A DNA stretch of 64,000 nt. It comes from Planoprotostelium fungivorum (Eukaryota; Evosea; Variosea; Cavosteliida; Cavosteliaceae). The stretch spans positions 1-64,000 of the forward strand of contig MDYQ01000106.1 in the NCBI GenBank assembly GCA_003024175.1. The letters run 5' to 3'. A model generated the notes under the pieces. It saw nothing but the letters and a program-made list of their open reading frames with translations. It made no database searches and had not been told where the DNA came from. This document shows, piece after piece, positions 36,415-46,347 of the stretch. The position numbers and the translations under genes were made by a program. Positions within the stretch are counted from its first letter, which is position 1; each line of letters begins with the position of its first letter.

Positions 36415-39400
36415 ATGAGACGATCATCAACCAACACCTCTGAAAATGGGAAGGCCTACATAGAAGCTAATGCGAGAGGTAGCTGCGAGATGGAGAATTT
36501 TACTCGTCTGAATCGAAATCAGGAGGCTTGAGCTATGCCGAATTGGAAGATCAGCTGTTCAGAATCAAAGAAGAGAATGCGAAATTGAAGCGTTTCAGCA
36601 ACCAACAAGAGGATCGCATCAGACAGTGCGCATCCACTCCTAGTTCTACGTCTCATAGCTATACAGGATGTCCACTCGTATGATCAAATTAACAAGTGAT
36701 GCCAATCGAAACAGCAACGTCCGCGATGTGATTACAGAACAGACGGTGGAAGATCTTCGACATCAACTGATGGAAGCTCAAGCCAAAAACGACAAACTGA
36801 ATAGAAAGGTGATGATTCTTTTGGTTCATCTCAAATGTGATGGGTTTCAGTTAAATCTGCTCATGTCACGCAACCGATTGGGAATGACCAACTCAATACG
36901 ATCGTCGATGACTGCCAGTCCAGTACAAGGGGATGAAGATGAAGACGAATCCATCCATCTTGATAGACTTCAACTCAACGATAGTAGACGGTTCGACACG
37001 TGAGTCGCCAACATCACGTATCCCCTGATCGACTGATCGCATCAGCACCAGGTTGAACAGAGAAGATCACGACACACTGTGAGCTCCCCTCCCCCTCATC
37101 GACTCACCTTTTACAGTGAACAGATGGTTCACCTTCTGCGACAGAAGGTCCTTCAGCAAGAAAACACGATCCAAAGCCTCCGAAGTGAAAACGAAAAACA
37201 TCTTCAGTCCCACCAGAAGAACAAGGACGAGAAGGAGAGCTGGTCGAGAGAGAGGAAAACTCACGCTGAGACGCTGGAGAAGATGAAAGAAGAGATCAGC
37301 CGGGCTCACAACGAACACCGAAGGGAATTAGATCGAAATACAACGTGAGGCGGAAAAAAAGAGAAGAACTGACCGGGAATAGAAGCCAGTTCACGCCGGA
37401 CCACACGAAGCAGTACCTGGAGATCGAGAAAGAACTGAGAGAGAGGAGACACGACATCAGACAGTTGGAAAACGACCTTCACATCTCTCAGAGCAATCTA
37501 CAACACGCAAAGGAGAGCAACAAGAGGCTAGCAGAAGAGATGAACACCCTCAACCACACTCTACGTCAGGAGAGGAAGAAGCTAGCTGAGATGGAGGACA
37601 AAAAGTTTGTCGCTGATCACAGACCTCATGTTTCACTGGCTGACGATCATCACGATCACGAAAAGTTTTCGAGCGACACACAGAAGCAACTGGAACTTAA
37701 ATTTCTGGAGCTGCAGGAGAGCAACGCGAAGGCGGCGGAAAAGAACAGGACGTTGAGTCACAAGCTCAAAGAGATGGAGGCCGGAAGTCGATCGATCGTA
37801 GAATTCAAGCATGAGATGGACGCTCAAGTGTCCACTTTAAGACGTGAGAAGCTATTCCGTTGACATGATGATCATCATCATCACATCATCATGAAGGAAG
37901 CTCATCCTATCAGATGACATTGAGAATCTCAAGAGGGACAAGGAAAATCTTCAGAAGAAGTTGAATCAATCCGACCAGAAGAACAGAGAGCTGACCGATC
38001 AGCTGAACTATCTGAGAGGAGAGGCCGGCTGCGACATCAACGAGATCAGAGAAGCCATCATATTCTTAAGAATTAAGAGGGCGAACCCCTTTGACACGAA
38101 CACGAGCGATAAAGCTCTCGGCACAAAGGTGATTCATCCGAACGATCATCACCATGTCCATGTCATCATGCTGATCGTGATCAGGAGCGATACGAGTTAG
38201 ACTTGTTGAGAAAAGAAAAAGCGGAATCTCTGATGGAATTGGAGAAACAGAGAGAAGCTTACACTCTTCAAAAACGCATCGTCGATGATCTGAAAAAGTT
38301 CAACAACGCGCTGAGAGCCGATGCAACTCATTGGCAGCAGGATCGAGAACAGCTTGAGAAGGAACACGGACAAGAGATCCTCAAATTAGAAGACAAGCTG
38401 GAGGCAACCAACGAAAAATATCAGAAGCTGAAAGTTGGCTACGAAGCTCTGTTGAGCAAGCACAAGAAACACGAGAAAGAATCGACCAAGAGATTGAACG
38501 AAGAGAGGGAGAAGAGAGAAGCCAGTGAGGCGGAGCGTTCAGAGAGGGAGAGGCAGATGGAAGAGGAGAGGAGAAGGCTGGAGGAAGAAGAGGAGGAGAG
38601 ACTGAGGAACGAAGAAGAGGAAGCTTTGAGGGTGGGCTGATCACCATCATCACATCATCATCATGACCCATGGACAGAGGGAGGAAGAGAGATTAGCCAA
38701 CAAGGAGAAGAAGAAGTTGGAGAAAGAGATGCGTAGAAGGGCGAAGGAGAAGAAGGGAGAGGCAGAAGCCACCTCTACACCACCACCCGAGACCGTCACG
38801 GACAAGTCGATTCGCAGGAAGCGGTTGAACAAGAACGCACAAGACGCCAACGAACGTCTAGCGAAGGTGACATTTAGACATCATCACATGCATCTGATGA
38901 GCTGTCGCATCTCGACTGACGACGTCATCAGATGGGAATCGAATACACATCAGACGAAGTCATCGTGGTCGTGGTGGAGAGATTAGTCATCAACCATCAC
39001 GTGATGCTGACGAAGAAATGTCACGCTCTGTTTGTCGCTTACGAGTTTTTGGGATTTCCTGCGGACCAGTTAGAGACTCCCTCGCTTGGAACAGAAGAAT
39101 CTGGAACATTCGACTACAACATGATCAACGGTGAGACGCACGATGAAAGCGGTGCATCACTCTGAATGAATATTGTAGCCTTCCCACTCATTGAAGACAA
39201 CGAGAGGTTTCAACTCTTGACGATGCTCTCCTCTCATGTGTACGCCGATGGAAATATTTATTTCGACGTCTTTGACGATGAAGGAAACCGAGTCAAGCAG
39301 CTCGGGACGGGCACCATCAATTTGCATCAGATGCTGGATTTTGGGGGTGATCTCATCCACCAAGACATTCCCATACGAGATCTCGATGATGAGATCGGGC

Positions 39401-39456
39401 ATCTGTACATATCCGTCATCGCTTACGACGCCATGCATTCGATTTTAGAACATTAA
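36415..39456 (+). CDS. RPGRIP1/RPGRIP1L-like ciliary transition-zone protein
   Basis: Long coiled-coil protein ending in the RPGR-interacting C2-like domain. The ATG at 36415 starts MRRSSTNTSENGKAYIEANA; the next exon GGLSYAELEDQLFRIKEENA, KLKRFSNQQEDRIR matches the conserved RPGRIP1 opening (one short helix with a KxxEERI-type motif). About 600 residues of heptad-rich sequence follow (for example TKQYLEIEKELRERRHDIRQ; LEKQREAYTLQKRIVDDLKK). The carboxy domain reads VVVVERLVINHHVMLTKKCH, ALFVAYEFLGFPADQLETPS, then AFPLIEDNERFQLLTMLSSH, IYFDVFDDEGNRVKQLGTGT and IGHLYISVIAYDAMHSILEH, stop at 39456. This is the pattern of the RPGR-interacting domain. The two central C2 domains of animal RPGRIP1L are not visible, so this is a shorter form. 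It implies a flagellate stage or a ciliary relic (inference). Confidence 0.85.
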
Positions 39457-39589
39457 AAGATGAACTACCATTGAGATTTCTCTTTTGTTGTGCTTGCTAA
39501 TCAAACCACATGACTTGATGATGGATACTAATCCGTGTGCACTCAAAGAACAGACGAAGGTGAACAAGATAAAACTTTATAGAATACAA

Positions 39590-40345
39590 TCAAACATCAG
39601 CATGAGCGAAGATGAAGGGGAGGATGATTCCAGGGATGGCCAAGACCGAGGCAATGAGAGACAAAGCGAAAGAGACGTCTGTTGCCTCATCAGATCAACA
39701 GGAGAGGAAGATAAATAAGCTCACCAGGGTGGGTGTAGGGATCATCTCCTGGCTTGGCGATTCCAACCCACAGGATCCCTGTGAAAACATCAATCGCATG
39801 ATTCGGGTGTTGTTACGTGTGGACCACTCACAAGAGAGAGCTTGGAAGACGAGAGCACCCGAGCAGAGACCAATGCAGAGGTAACTGTCGGTGTCAGTGA
39901 TGGTTTGAACATGAGAGGACTTACCGAAACACGTCGATGGTGAGAACAGAAGCGAGAGGCCAAGGGATGAGACGTAGCACAACGAAAACGATGGCCGCAG
40001 CGAAACATAACTCTGCGATCACACTGCAAGCTACAGCGGCCTGACCTGCCTTGTAATACTGGGATACTTCAGGAGAATAGATTGGCTTGATGATTTACCT
40101 TATTGTCGCTGAATCTCGAGTCGAATGTAAGGCAGTTATCATTGGATGTGTCACCACACACTCTATTCCATCCGATGTATGTTTTCCTGTTTGTGATTAG
40201 GTCCAGCAACGAGGCATAAAGCAATGGCTCACCCACTATTGGGAGGGTCGACCTTCCCCCATCCAGGTAGACTGATGGCTATAATGGAAAATAAGAGAGC
40301 GACGACTAGGAGAGCTAGATATCCAAAGCGGAAGATGGGGTTCAT
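39590..40345 (-). CDS. Four-pass membrane protein, claudin/PMP22-like topology
   Basis: Family not recognised with confidence. ATG at 40345: MNPIFRFGYLALLVVALLFS, IIAISLPGWGKVDPPNSG forms a first membrane helix. After an intron comes an extracellular loop KTYIGWNRVCGDTSNDNCLT, FDSRFSDNK containing two cysteines. Then YYKAGQAAVACSVIAELCFA, AAIVFVVLRLIPWPLASVLT (second helix), YLCIGLCSGALVFQALS (third), a loop WVGIAKPGDDPYTHP, and a final helix VSFALSLIASVLAIPGIILP, FIFAHADV with stop at 39590. Four helices with a Cys-bearing first loop resemble the claudin/PMP22 topology, and similar four-pass proteins exist in amoebae; the sequence itself is not diagnostic. About 165 residues over five exons. 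It converges with the RPGRIP1L-like gene (about 130-base gap). Confidence 0.7.
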
Positions 40346-40899
40346 GGTGTGCTCTTGGCGGGAGGAGATTTGTTTTGAGGTCGGATCAACTCCCTACTCC
40401 CTGCAATTTGACAGACATTTTTTTTTAACTGAACAGAGAGCATATTTTATATGTGCTGCCTCCGTTCTCAGATTTGTGGTTTGTTGGTCAACTGACTTGA
40501 GTGCATTCGAGATGTTGAAGCGTAGCTCTCAAGCGAAATCCGATGTCTGACCGGGTGCACCGCGAACACCGTACAAACCAGTTCGTACCCGATACCGGAT
40601 TCACATACGCTTGGATCTCGACTCCCTCGGCTCATACGTCGAACGACGTCGCCAACAAATTTCAAACCTCACGGAATTTGGAATAGGAGCCCATGGCTCG
40701 TTCACTTGGATACTGTCATTCTCTTTCAATCACGAATGAGAAGCCAAATCCCAATAACGTTCCTATTTGCAGTGGATTGCCCTGTCCATGAATTGTCGAC
40801 AGGGGAAACACACCGGTCCAGAGCCCTTACAGAACGGGAATTCGTGTACCATTCTTACAAAGAGCAAGAAGAAGACGATCCCCACATCACCCACCAAGC
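40346..40899. other. Upstream region of homeobox gene 1
   Basis: About 550 bases between the membrane-protein start and the first homeobox gene. Its last 150 bases are similar to the region just upstream of the second homeobox gene (a GGGGAAACACA box followed by GCCCTTACA), so the duplication includes promoter or 5' leader sequence. An open plus-strand frame around 40706-41026 is not supported as coding. Confidence 0.5.
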
Positions 40900-41403
40900 A
40901 TGCACTCGCCGAACCAAAAGCAACACTTTGAACTCACCTGTTTCGATGCAGAGAAATTGGTGGAGAAGTGGAAGACGTTCAAGAATAGAAGAGTATCAGA
41001 GGATGACGGTAGACTGCAGGGTTTGAAAACCACGTCCACACAGGCCGCCACGCTGGAGGAAATGTTCAAGCTCGATCCTAAACCGAGAGATCAAGAGCTG
41101 GAGATGGTAGCACGAAAGGTAGGCTTACCGGAGAGACGAGTGAGGGTGTGTTTGTTTAAGACATCATGGTGACGACGTTGACGATGATCAGACGTGGTAT
41201 CAGAACAAGAGGTCGAGGCAAGCTCGCTGAAACCTCACTCAATTTGACCGAGAGACAGGATGAGAAGACAGAAGAGAGAAGAGGAAGCCATGTCAATAGC
41301 TAGGAAGACGGGGGAACATATCACGGCCGAACATTTGGAGGCAGAAATTCAAGCACAGAGAGATCATCGTATGAACATCAGATTCGTCGTAAATACACCG
41401 TAG
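40900..41403 (+). CDS. Homeodomain transcription factor, tandem copy 1
   Basis: DNA-binding nuclear regulator. ATG at 40900 gives MHSPNQKQHFELTCFDAEKL, then the homeodomain: RLQGLKTTSTQAATLEEMFK, LDPKPRDQELEMVARKVGLP, ERRVR, an intron of about 46 bases, and TWYQNKR of the recognition helix (usual form WFQNRR). A second intron within the helix 3 codon run (GTCGAG..GACAG) leads to MRRQKREEEAMSIARKTGEH, and the end DHRMNIRFVVNTP with stop at 41403. About 140 residues, so it is almost only a homeodomain with short flanks. Residue 50 of the homeodomain is Gln (WYQNK). The gene is a close relative of the one at 41921, with the same two intron positions. Confidence 0.85.
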
Positions 41404-41920
41404 TATGACCTTTTCATATATGTATGTACGACTGTCCTAGTGGCAGGCATCAGGATCTCCGTTCCTATATCTATTGATCGTGTCGTATTGAGAATACTGT
41501 CTTGTTGTGTCTTACTGCGAGTTGAGAGGATATGATAGTCTGACATCTATAAAGAACCATCGGAGCACGACCTGATCACAAGTAGCTCATCTGATGAGCA
41601 GGATTTATCAGACTATATCCTCCTTGCTGCTTACAATTTTCTTTCGCTCGGGGGAAAGAAACAGATGTGTTTGAAGTCGAACTTCTACATATACTCCGTC
41701 TCCGCGCAGATGTTCAACTACAAGATGCAGAACCGATGCAGGAGATGTTACGCACCATTGCGCGCGACGACAAATCGGCGTTCTCATTATGCTGATAAGT
41801 TTCCTGTCTGTCAACCTGCGGGGGGAAACACAATCGTCCTTGCCCACAGCCCTTACACAAAATTAAAATTTTCGGTGCCAAACTCGCGTTTGTTGAGAAA
41901 GAAGAGGGGTCACACTCATC
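41404..41920. other. Spacer between the two homeobox genes
   Basis: About 520 bases. The end near 41800-41920 resembles the sequence upstream of the first homeobox gene. No other gene is supported; the plus-strand frame at 41665-42042 overlaps the start of homeobox copy 2 in another frame. Confidence 0.5.
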
Positions 41921-42445
41921 ATGCACCACCCACCGAGTTCACGCTCACCACAACGACAAGTCCTCGATCTCAATTCACATTACAAAGGCGGATACCCGTC
42001 AGAAACGTGGAGGTTCAAGAAGAGGAGTTTATCGGAGAGTGATGGCAGACTGCAGGGTTATAAGACGACCTCCGAACAGACCGCGGAGCTGGAAGAGATG
42101 TTTCGAATCGATCCAAGGCCGGACGAAAGAGGCATAAAGATGGTGGCACTGAAGGTGGACATGCCAGAGAAACGTGTGAGAGTGAGTCAGACATCGATCA
42201 CTGAGATAGTGCTTACGGTGTTTAGACGTGGTATCAAAACAAGAGGGCCAGGTGAGGGCACCAAAAGTTTCGAATGATTTATCGTACATAGGGTGAATCG
42301 ACGGGCCAAAGAAGAGGAAGCCATGCGGAGAATGGGAGGGAAGAAAGGGGAGCACATCATCAACAGTCACCCTCTTATCGATACAAGAAAGATGAAAGAT
42401 CCTCGTATGTACATCGCCTATGTTATAAATACACCGCAGCGCTAA
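41921..42445 (+). CDS. Homeodomain transcription factor, tandem copy 2
   Basis: Paralogue of the gene at 40900, same strand, about 520 bases downstream. ATG at 41921: MHHPPSSRSPQRQVLDLNSH, WRFKKRSLSESDGRLQGYKT, TSEQTAELEEMFRIDPRPDE, RGIKMVALKVDMPEKRVR, then after an intron TWYQNKRAR. A second intron (GTGAGGGCACC..CATAG) leads to VNRRAKEEEAMRRMGGKKGE and the last part KMKDPRMYIAYVINTPQR, stop at 42445. Intron positions, the WYQNKR recognition helix, the EEEAM motif and the ending (xxRM-x-I-(x)n-VNTP) are shared with copy 1, so the pair arose by tandem duplication that has diverged mostly outside helix 3. About 145 residues. Confidence 0.85.
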
Positions 42446-42877
42446 GACTGTACACCTTCTGTGTCACAGACGTGCACCATTACGGTTTTATTGTGTCACA
42501 CAAGCTGAAAAAAACTTCTCCATCAGAAGACCTGAGACATCCCAAGATAAATGGCCGGTTAATCATCCGGTGTTCTGGTGTATATTCTCTGCATTTTGCT
42601 TGGATTTCTACGGCTACAGAGACAATTAGATGAGCCATCTCATGTCGTCTGATCACGAATTTAACGAAGCCGTGAAGGCAAAGGACCACTATTAACCCTT
42701 AAAGGAACCGGTCTGCGTCCGATAGACCGAAATTTAAACAACGCCGACTTCCGTCTGAGATGCCACATTCGATGTGATCCTCGTGTGATGTGGGTACTAT
42801 ATAGTATAGAAACCGCGTGCCCCTGCGTTGAGCTCTATGTATATGTGTTTATTTTGTGATCATATTGTCATCACATC
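42446..42877. other. Intergenic region
   Basis: About 430 bases with no supported gene. A TATATAGTATAG stretch near 42801 could serve as a core promoter for the small frame at 42878. Otherwise I see nothing. Confidence 0.4.
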
Positions 42878-43042
42878 ATGATTTCTCAACAGGTATCAAT
42901 CAGCCTCATCCTCATCACCTCTACTATTCTCTGGTGGTTATCTGGCGGTGATGATTGGGCAAGACTCCTCAAAATCTTCAACTTCCTAAGAGACATCGCA
43001 ATCATCCTGCTCCTCATTGGAATGGTGTACCCAATAGAATGA
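42878..43042 (+). CDS. Possible small membrane protein (54 residues)
   Basis: Short open frame from ATG 42878: MISQQVSISLILITSTILWW, LSGGDDWARLLKIFNFLRDI, AIILLLIGMVYPIE, stop at 43042. Two hydrophobic segments flank a charged turn, so a two-pass or hairpin membrane peptide is possible. It lies alone in a stretch of more than 900 bases with no other gene, with TATA-like sequence upstream. There is no family match that I know of, and it may be a chance frame. Confidence 0.35.
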   Translation: MISQQVSISLILITSTILWWLSGGDDWARLLKIFNFLRDIAIILLLIGMVYPIE

Positions 43043-43403
43043 GTTGGTTCACAGCAGAGAAACTAGATCCGGCAAGCCACACTCCATGACAGAAACACAT
43101 CATCACAAGTACATACTCAATCGTTCTGTTATTTGTTCAATATATAAAGTGCGAAGAATTAAACGGTAGCTTTGTTGCTGATGAGAAGAGAAGGACGATA
43201 GTGAAGAGGCGAAATGTTTCCATGTCGATCCGTTATTTCACAATGGAACAGCTGCTCCACTCTGAGCATCTCTCGGCAGTCCTCTCTAAACCTTCTCTCA
43301 ACGCCCTGTCCTTCACATATCCAAATGAAAAATGAGGTGACGTCGGTCTCTCCATCTCTGGAGATGATTCAAGTTGGATCATTTACGACCATAAAGAATT
43401 CAT
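43043..43403. other. Intergenic region downstream of COG8
   Basis: About 360 bases between the small membrane frame and the COG8 stop. TATATAAAG occurs near 43140. The plus-strand frames here lack any recognisable feature. Confidence 0.35.
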
Positions 43404-46266
43404 CTAATCTTCTTTATCTCCTTCTGTGTCTTCCTCTTCCCCTGTGAATTCCTTTCCTTCTCTCTCTTCCTCCTCTAACTCTTTCTCTTCTTCTATTTGT
43501 TCTTTCTCTTCTATCTCTTTCTCTTCTATTTCTTCCTTCTCTTCTTCTATTTCTTCCTTCGCTTGCTTCTCTTGCTTCCCTTGTTTCTCTTGCTTCTCTT
43601 GTTTCTCCCTGAAAGATACGATGAGACATAGTGTGACGACTAGACTCACATTGTGTGTGTGTATGGCTTCCTGTCTTTATCATACAGACTGATGAGAAGG
43701 TCACTCGTCTTCTTTGTCAAAGTCACTCTAGGCATGAGAGAATAAATCGAATTAAAACAAGACAAGACGTGTGAGAAACACTTGTCCATCGTCATCTGCT
43801 TCATCGTCAACGCCATCATCATCGTCATTACATCACCTGGCACATGATCACGAACGTCTTCTCTTCTTCCTTGTCTAAACGTCTCTCTTCTTCTTGCTTG
43901 AGTGATATTGCCACCCGTTCGAAGCTATCGTTCAAATATTCGCTCAGCTTCTGGTGTAAGCTGAAGGGAGCGCAGTTTCTGGTGAAATTGAGGAGACATC
44001 TCACGTGATGTCATACCTGAGTTCATTGAGAGAGGAAAGGTAGCCGTTGGTCAAGAGGGCTAAAGGCGGGAAATCCATGAGGGAGGGGGAGGGTTGGTTG
44101 TCGTTGGCATTCTGCGTCACTGTCGGAGATTCTTCAGTTCATCATCATCATCGATCGCATGTTGTTCATGATGTTGTTCATGATGATTCGTGATGATGTC
44201 CATGATGATGGAACGTGATGACAGAAGAGATGATAGAGGTGGTCACCGTTAGACAGAGTGGGTAGAGTGTTGCTCTTCGCTTGTGGCGTAAACTTGTAAC
44301 TCTTGATCGACGACTGAAAGAATCCAATCGATTGGTTGACCCCTTGGCTGAAATTACGGAACACAATATCCTCAAAAATGGGCACCAATAATCCTGATCC
44401 ATCTTCAGCCTCGTTGTAGATCGACGAAACGTCTCGTTGTAGATCAACCTCACCTCTAAAATCGACCCCCAATTTACCAAGAGATGATCCGTACCACATG
44501 CATTGGTCCAACAGATTCGATATCGATCTTCCATCGTTGATGTTACGCATATGGTTCTTCAGTAGCTGTCGAATGTGTCATTGTCAAGCACAGAGACCTC
44601 TAAAGAGTTCACTTGGATGAAATCGGAGACACTCTGCCCGACCCAACTGGACAATAAGCCACCATCGTTCATCAGCTGAGAAACGATTCAGAATAAAATC
44701 ATTTTCGAGTATTTTATTTCTCACCTCGTCTTGTGCGTCAGAGAAGATGGACTTGTATTGAATGACGATGTCAAAGATATTCTTCCTGCAGATGTCGATC
44801 ATCTTTGTCAGCTGTACATCGTTAGATCGGGTGAGAGATTTTGGCGGGAAAATCGATGAAAACTCACGAAATTATACGCGTTGTCGGTGGCGAGGACGTC
44901 GACGAGTGATTGCAGCCAAGCTCCGCGGCTTCGCAGGAATAAGAGCTCGAGCTCAGTCTGCGAATACAGATCTATTCCTTCTCAGTATCGAATCTCTCGT
45001 TTCACATAGTTGACTTTCTATATCATTCTATATGGATATCATTCTATATAATTCATTCTATATAATTCATTCTATATAGTTCATTCCATATAGATCATTT
45101 TCTTAACAAAAAGGAAAAGAGGATGATATTCTCTTCACCCAATCGCCTGAGATAACCCACAATCTTCATACACTGAGGCAATTGTAATTCTTTCGTTCTC
45201 AACTGATCGTGTAATTGTCTCAACATAACAGTCGTGCAGTATTCCACCTTTCTCACTTCAGCTCTTACATTCATTCTCCTCCCACCTCTCGAACGATGCT
45301 CTCGATGACCTTGTGTGACCCGTGAGTCCTCTTTAATTCAGCCGTGTGCCTCTCCAATTGTAACGCCTCTTCGTATAATTCACTTCGAATGAACGTGTCC
45401 ATCAATTGGGGGATCTCCAGTAATTCTAGAAGTTGAGTGTGGTGCACGAGGGTGGTCTTATTGATGATCTGTGATGTGTCGGTGCATGTTAAAGTAAGTC
45501 GAGACGTGTGAGACAGGAGATAGAGTGGGAGGAGTAGATGATGTGATGGTGTTGTGATGATGTCTCACCTGTTGTCTCCTCGTCTCTTGAGCGTTAGATA
45601 CAAAAGTGCTGCAGGCATCGTGAAGGGAGGCGAGATTGTTTAGAGTGGAGTTGAGGTGAACGCTGATCTCAGACATCTGTAAGACGGTGAACTCGATCCG
45701 ATCTCATCATCACATGACGACACGTCCGGGAATCATATCGTGAGATGATGATGGATTCTCACTCCATAACGAACGAGGGATACACAGTCACTGGCATGGA
45801 TGAAAGACTTGTAGTTTTTGAAGGCGACGGACTCCATCTCTTGTTTGATACGATTGCCTACACATATTGATGAATTGAAATCCAATAGCGATGGAGATGT
45901 GATTCATACATCACCTTCGGAGACGAGCAGGGCCGGTTCACGGGAGAGTTGTTCGAAACTTCTGGAGGCGAGCGAGGCGAGGTAAGTATCATACTCTGGA
46001 TCGAACGGTCTCTCTTGAAACAACAAAGCGGAGAGACTGTGTGACGTGAGATTCGCGATAAATTGAAAAGAGGAAGGCACGATGGTCACGATAACAATGA
46101 GATCGTCCGAATTTAAACTCGCCTATCTTCTATAGCTGTATGTATGAGTCAGATATCAGCATGTTGATTGTGATAAGACGGATCATTCACCTCTATCATC
46201 AAAATTGTCAGAGTAATGATTGTCCGCGCCATTATTGGTGTCCAACTCTCCATCTGAGACCGTCAT
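43404..46266 (-). CDS. COG8: Conserved oligomeric Golgi complex subunit 8 (COG8/Dor1)
   Basis: Subunit of the COG tethering complex that guides retrograde vesicles within the Golgi. ATG at 46266: MTVSDGELDTNNGADNHYSD. The conserved head then reads FDPEYDTYLASLASRSFEQL, SREPALLVSEGD, and, after introns, QEMESVAFKNYKSFIHASDC, MSEISVHLNSTLNNLASLHD, the Dor1 pattern. Downstream: LVHHTQLLELLEIPQLMDTF, IRSELYEEALQLERHTAELK, VIESIVREVR, then FRFHP-type helical segments and DFPPLALLTNGYLSSLNELR, CAPFSLHQKLSEYLNDSFER. A charged tail of E/K repeats (KQEKQGKQEKQAKEEIEEEK) ends in TEGDKED at 43404; that tail is not typical of COG8 and may be lineage-specific. About 14 introns; one (around 45010-45130) holds ATTCTATATA repeats. 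Divergent from the next gene, with about 80 bases between starts. Confidence 0.9.
45015..45100. repeat. ATTCTATATA repeat in a COG8 intron
   Basis: Four to five imperfect copies of ATTCATTCTATATA lie within an unusually AT-rich COG8 intron. Probably a simple microsatellite-like expansion. Confidence 0.7.
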
Positions 46267-46347
46267 CGTGATAAATGCCGAAATCTTTTGAATAATATGG
46301 TCTACAACGATAATCCCATCAGATCACGCCCTGAGATCAATCACATC

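Noticed and set aside
40706-41026. Open frame overlapping the start of homeobox gene 1
   Set aside because: The frame has no conserved features and is contradicted by the homeobox frame that shares intron positions with its paralogue.
43414-43704. Ser/Phe-rich plus-strand frame and Arg-rich minus-strand frame
   Set aside because: Shadows of the E/K-rich tail of COG8.
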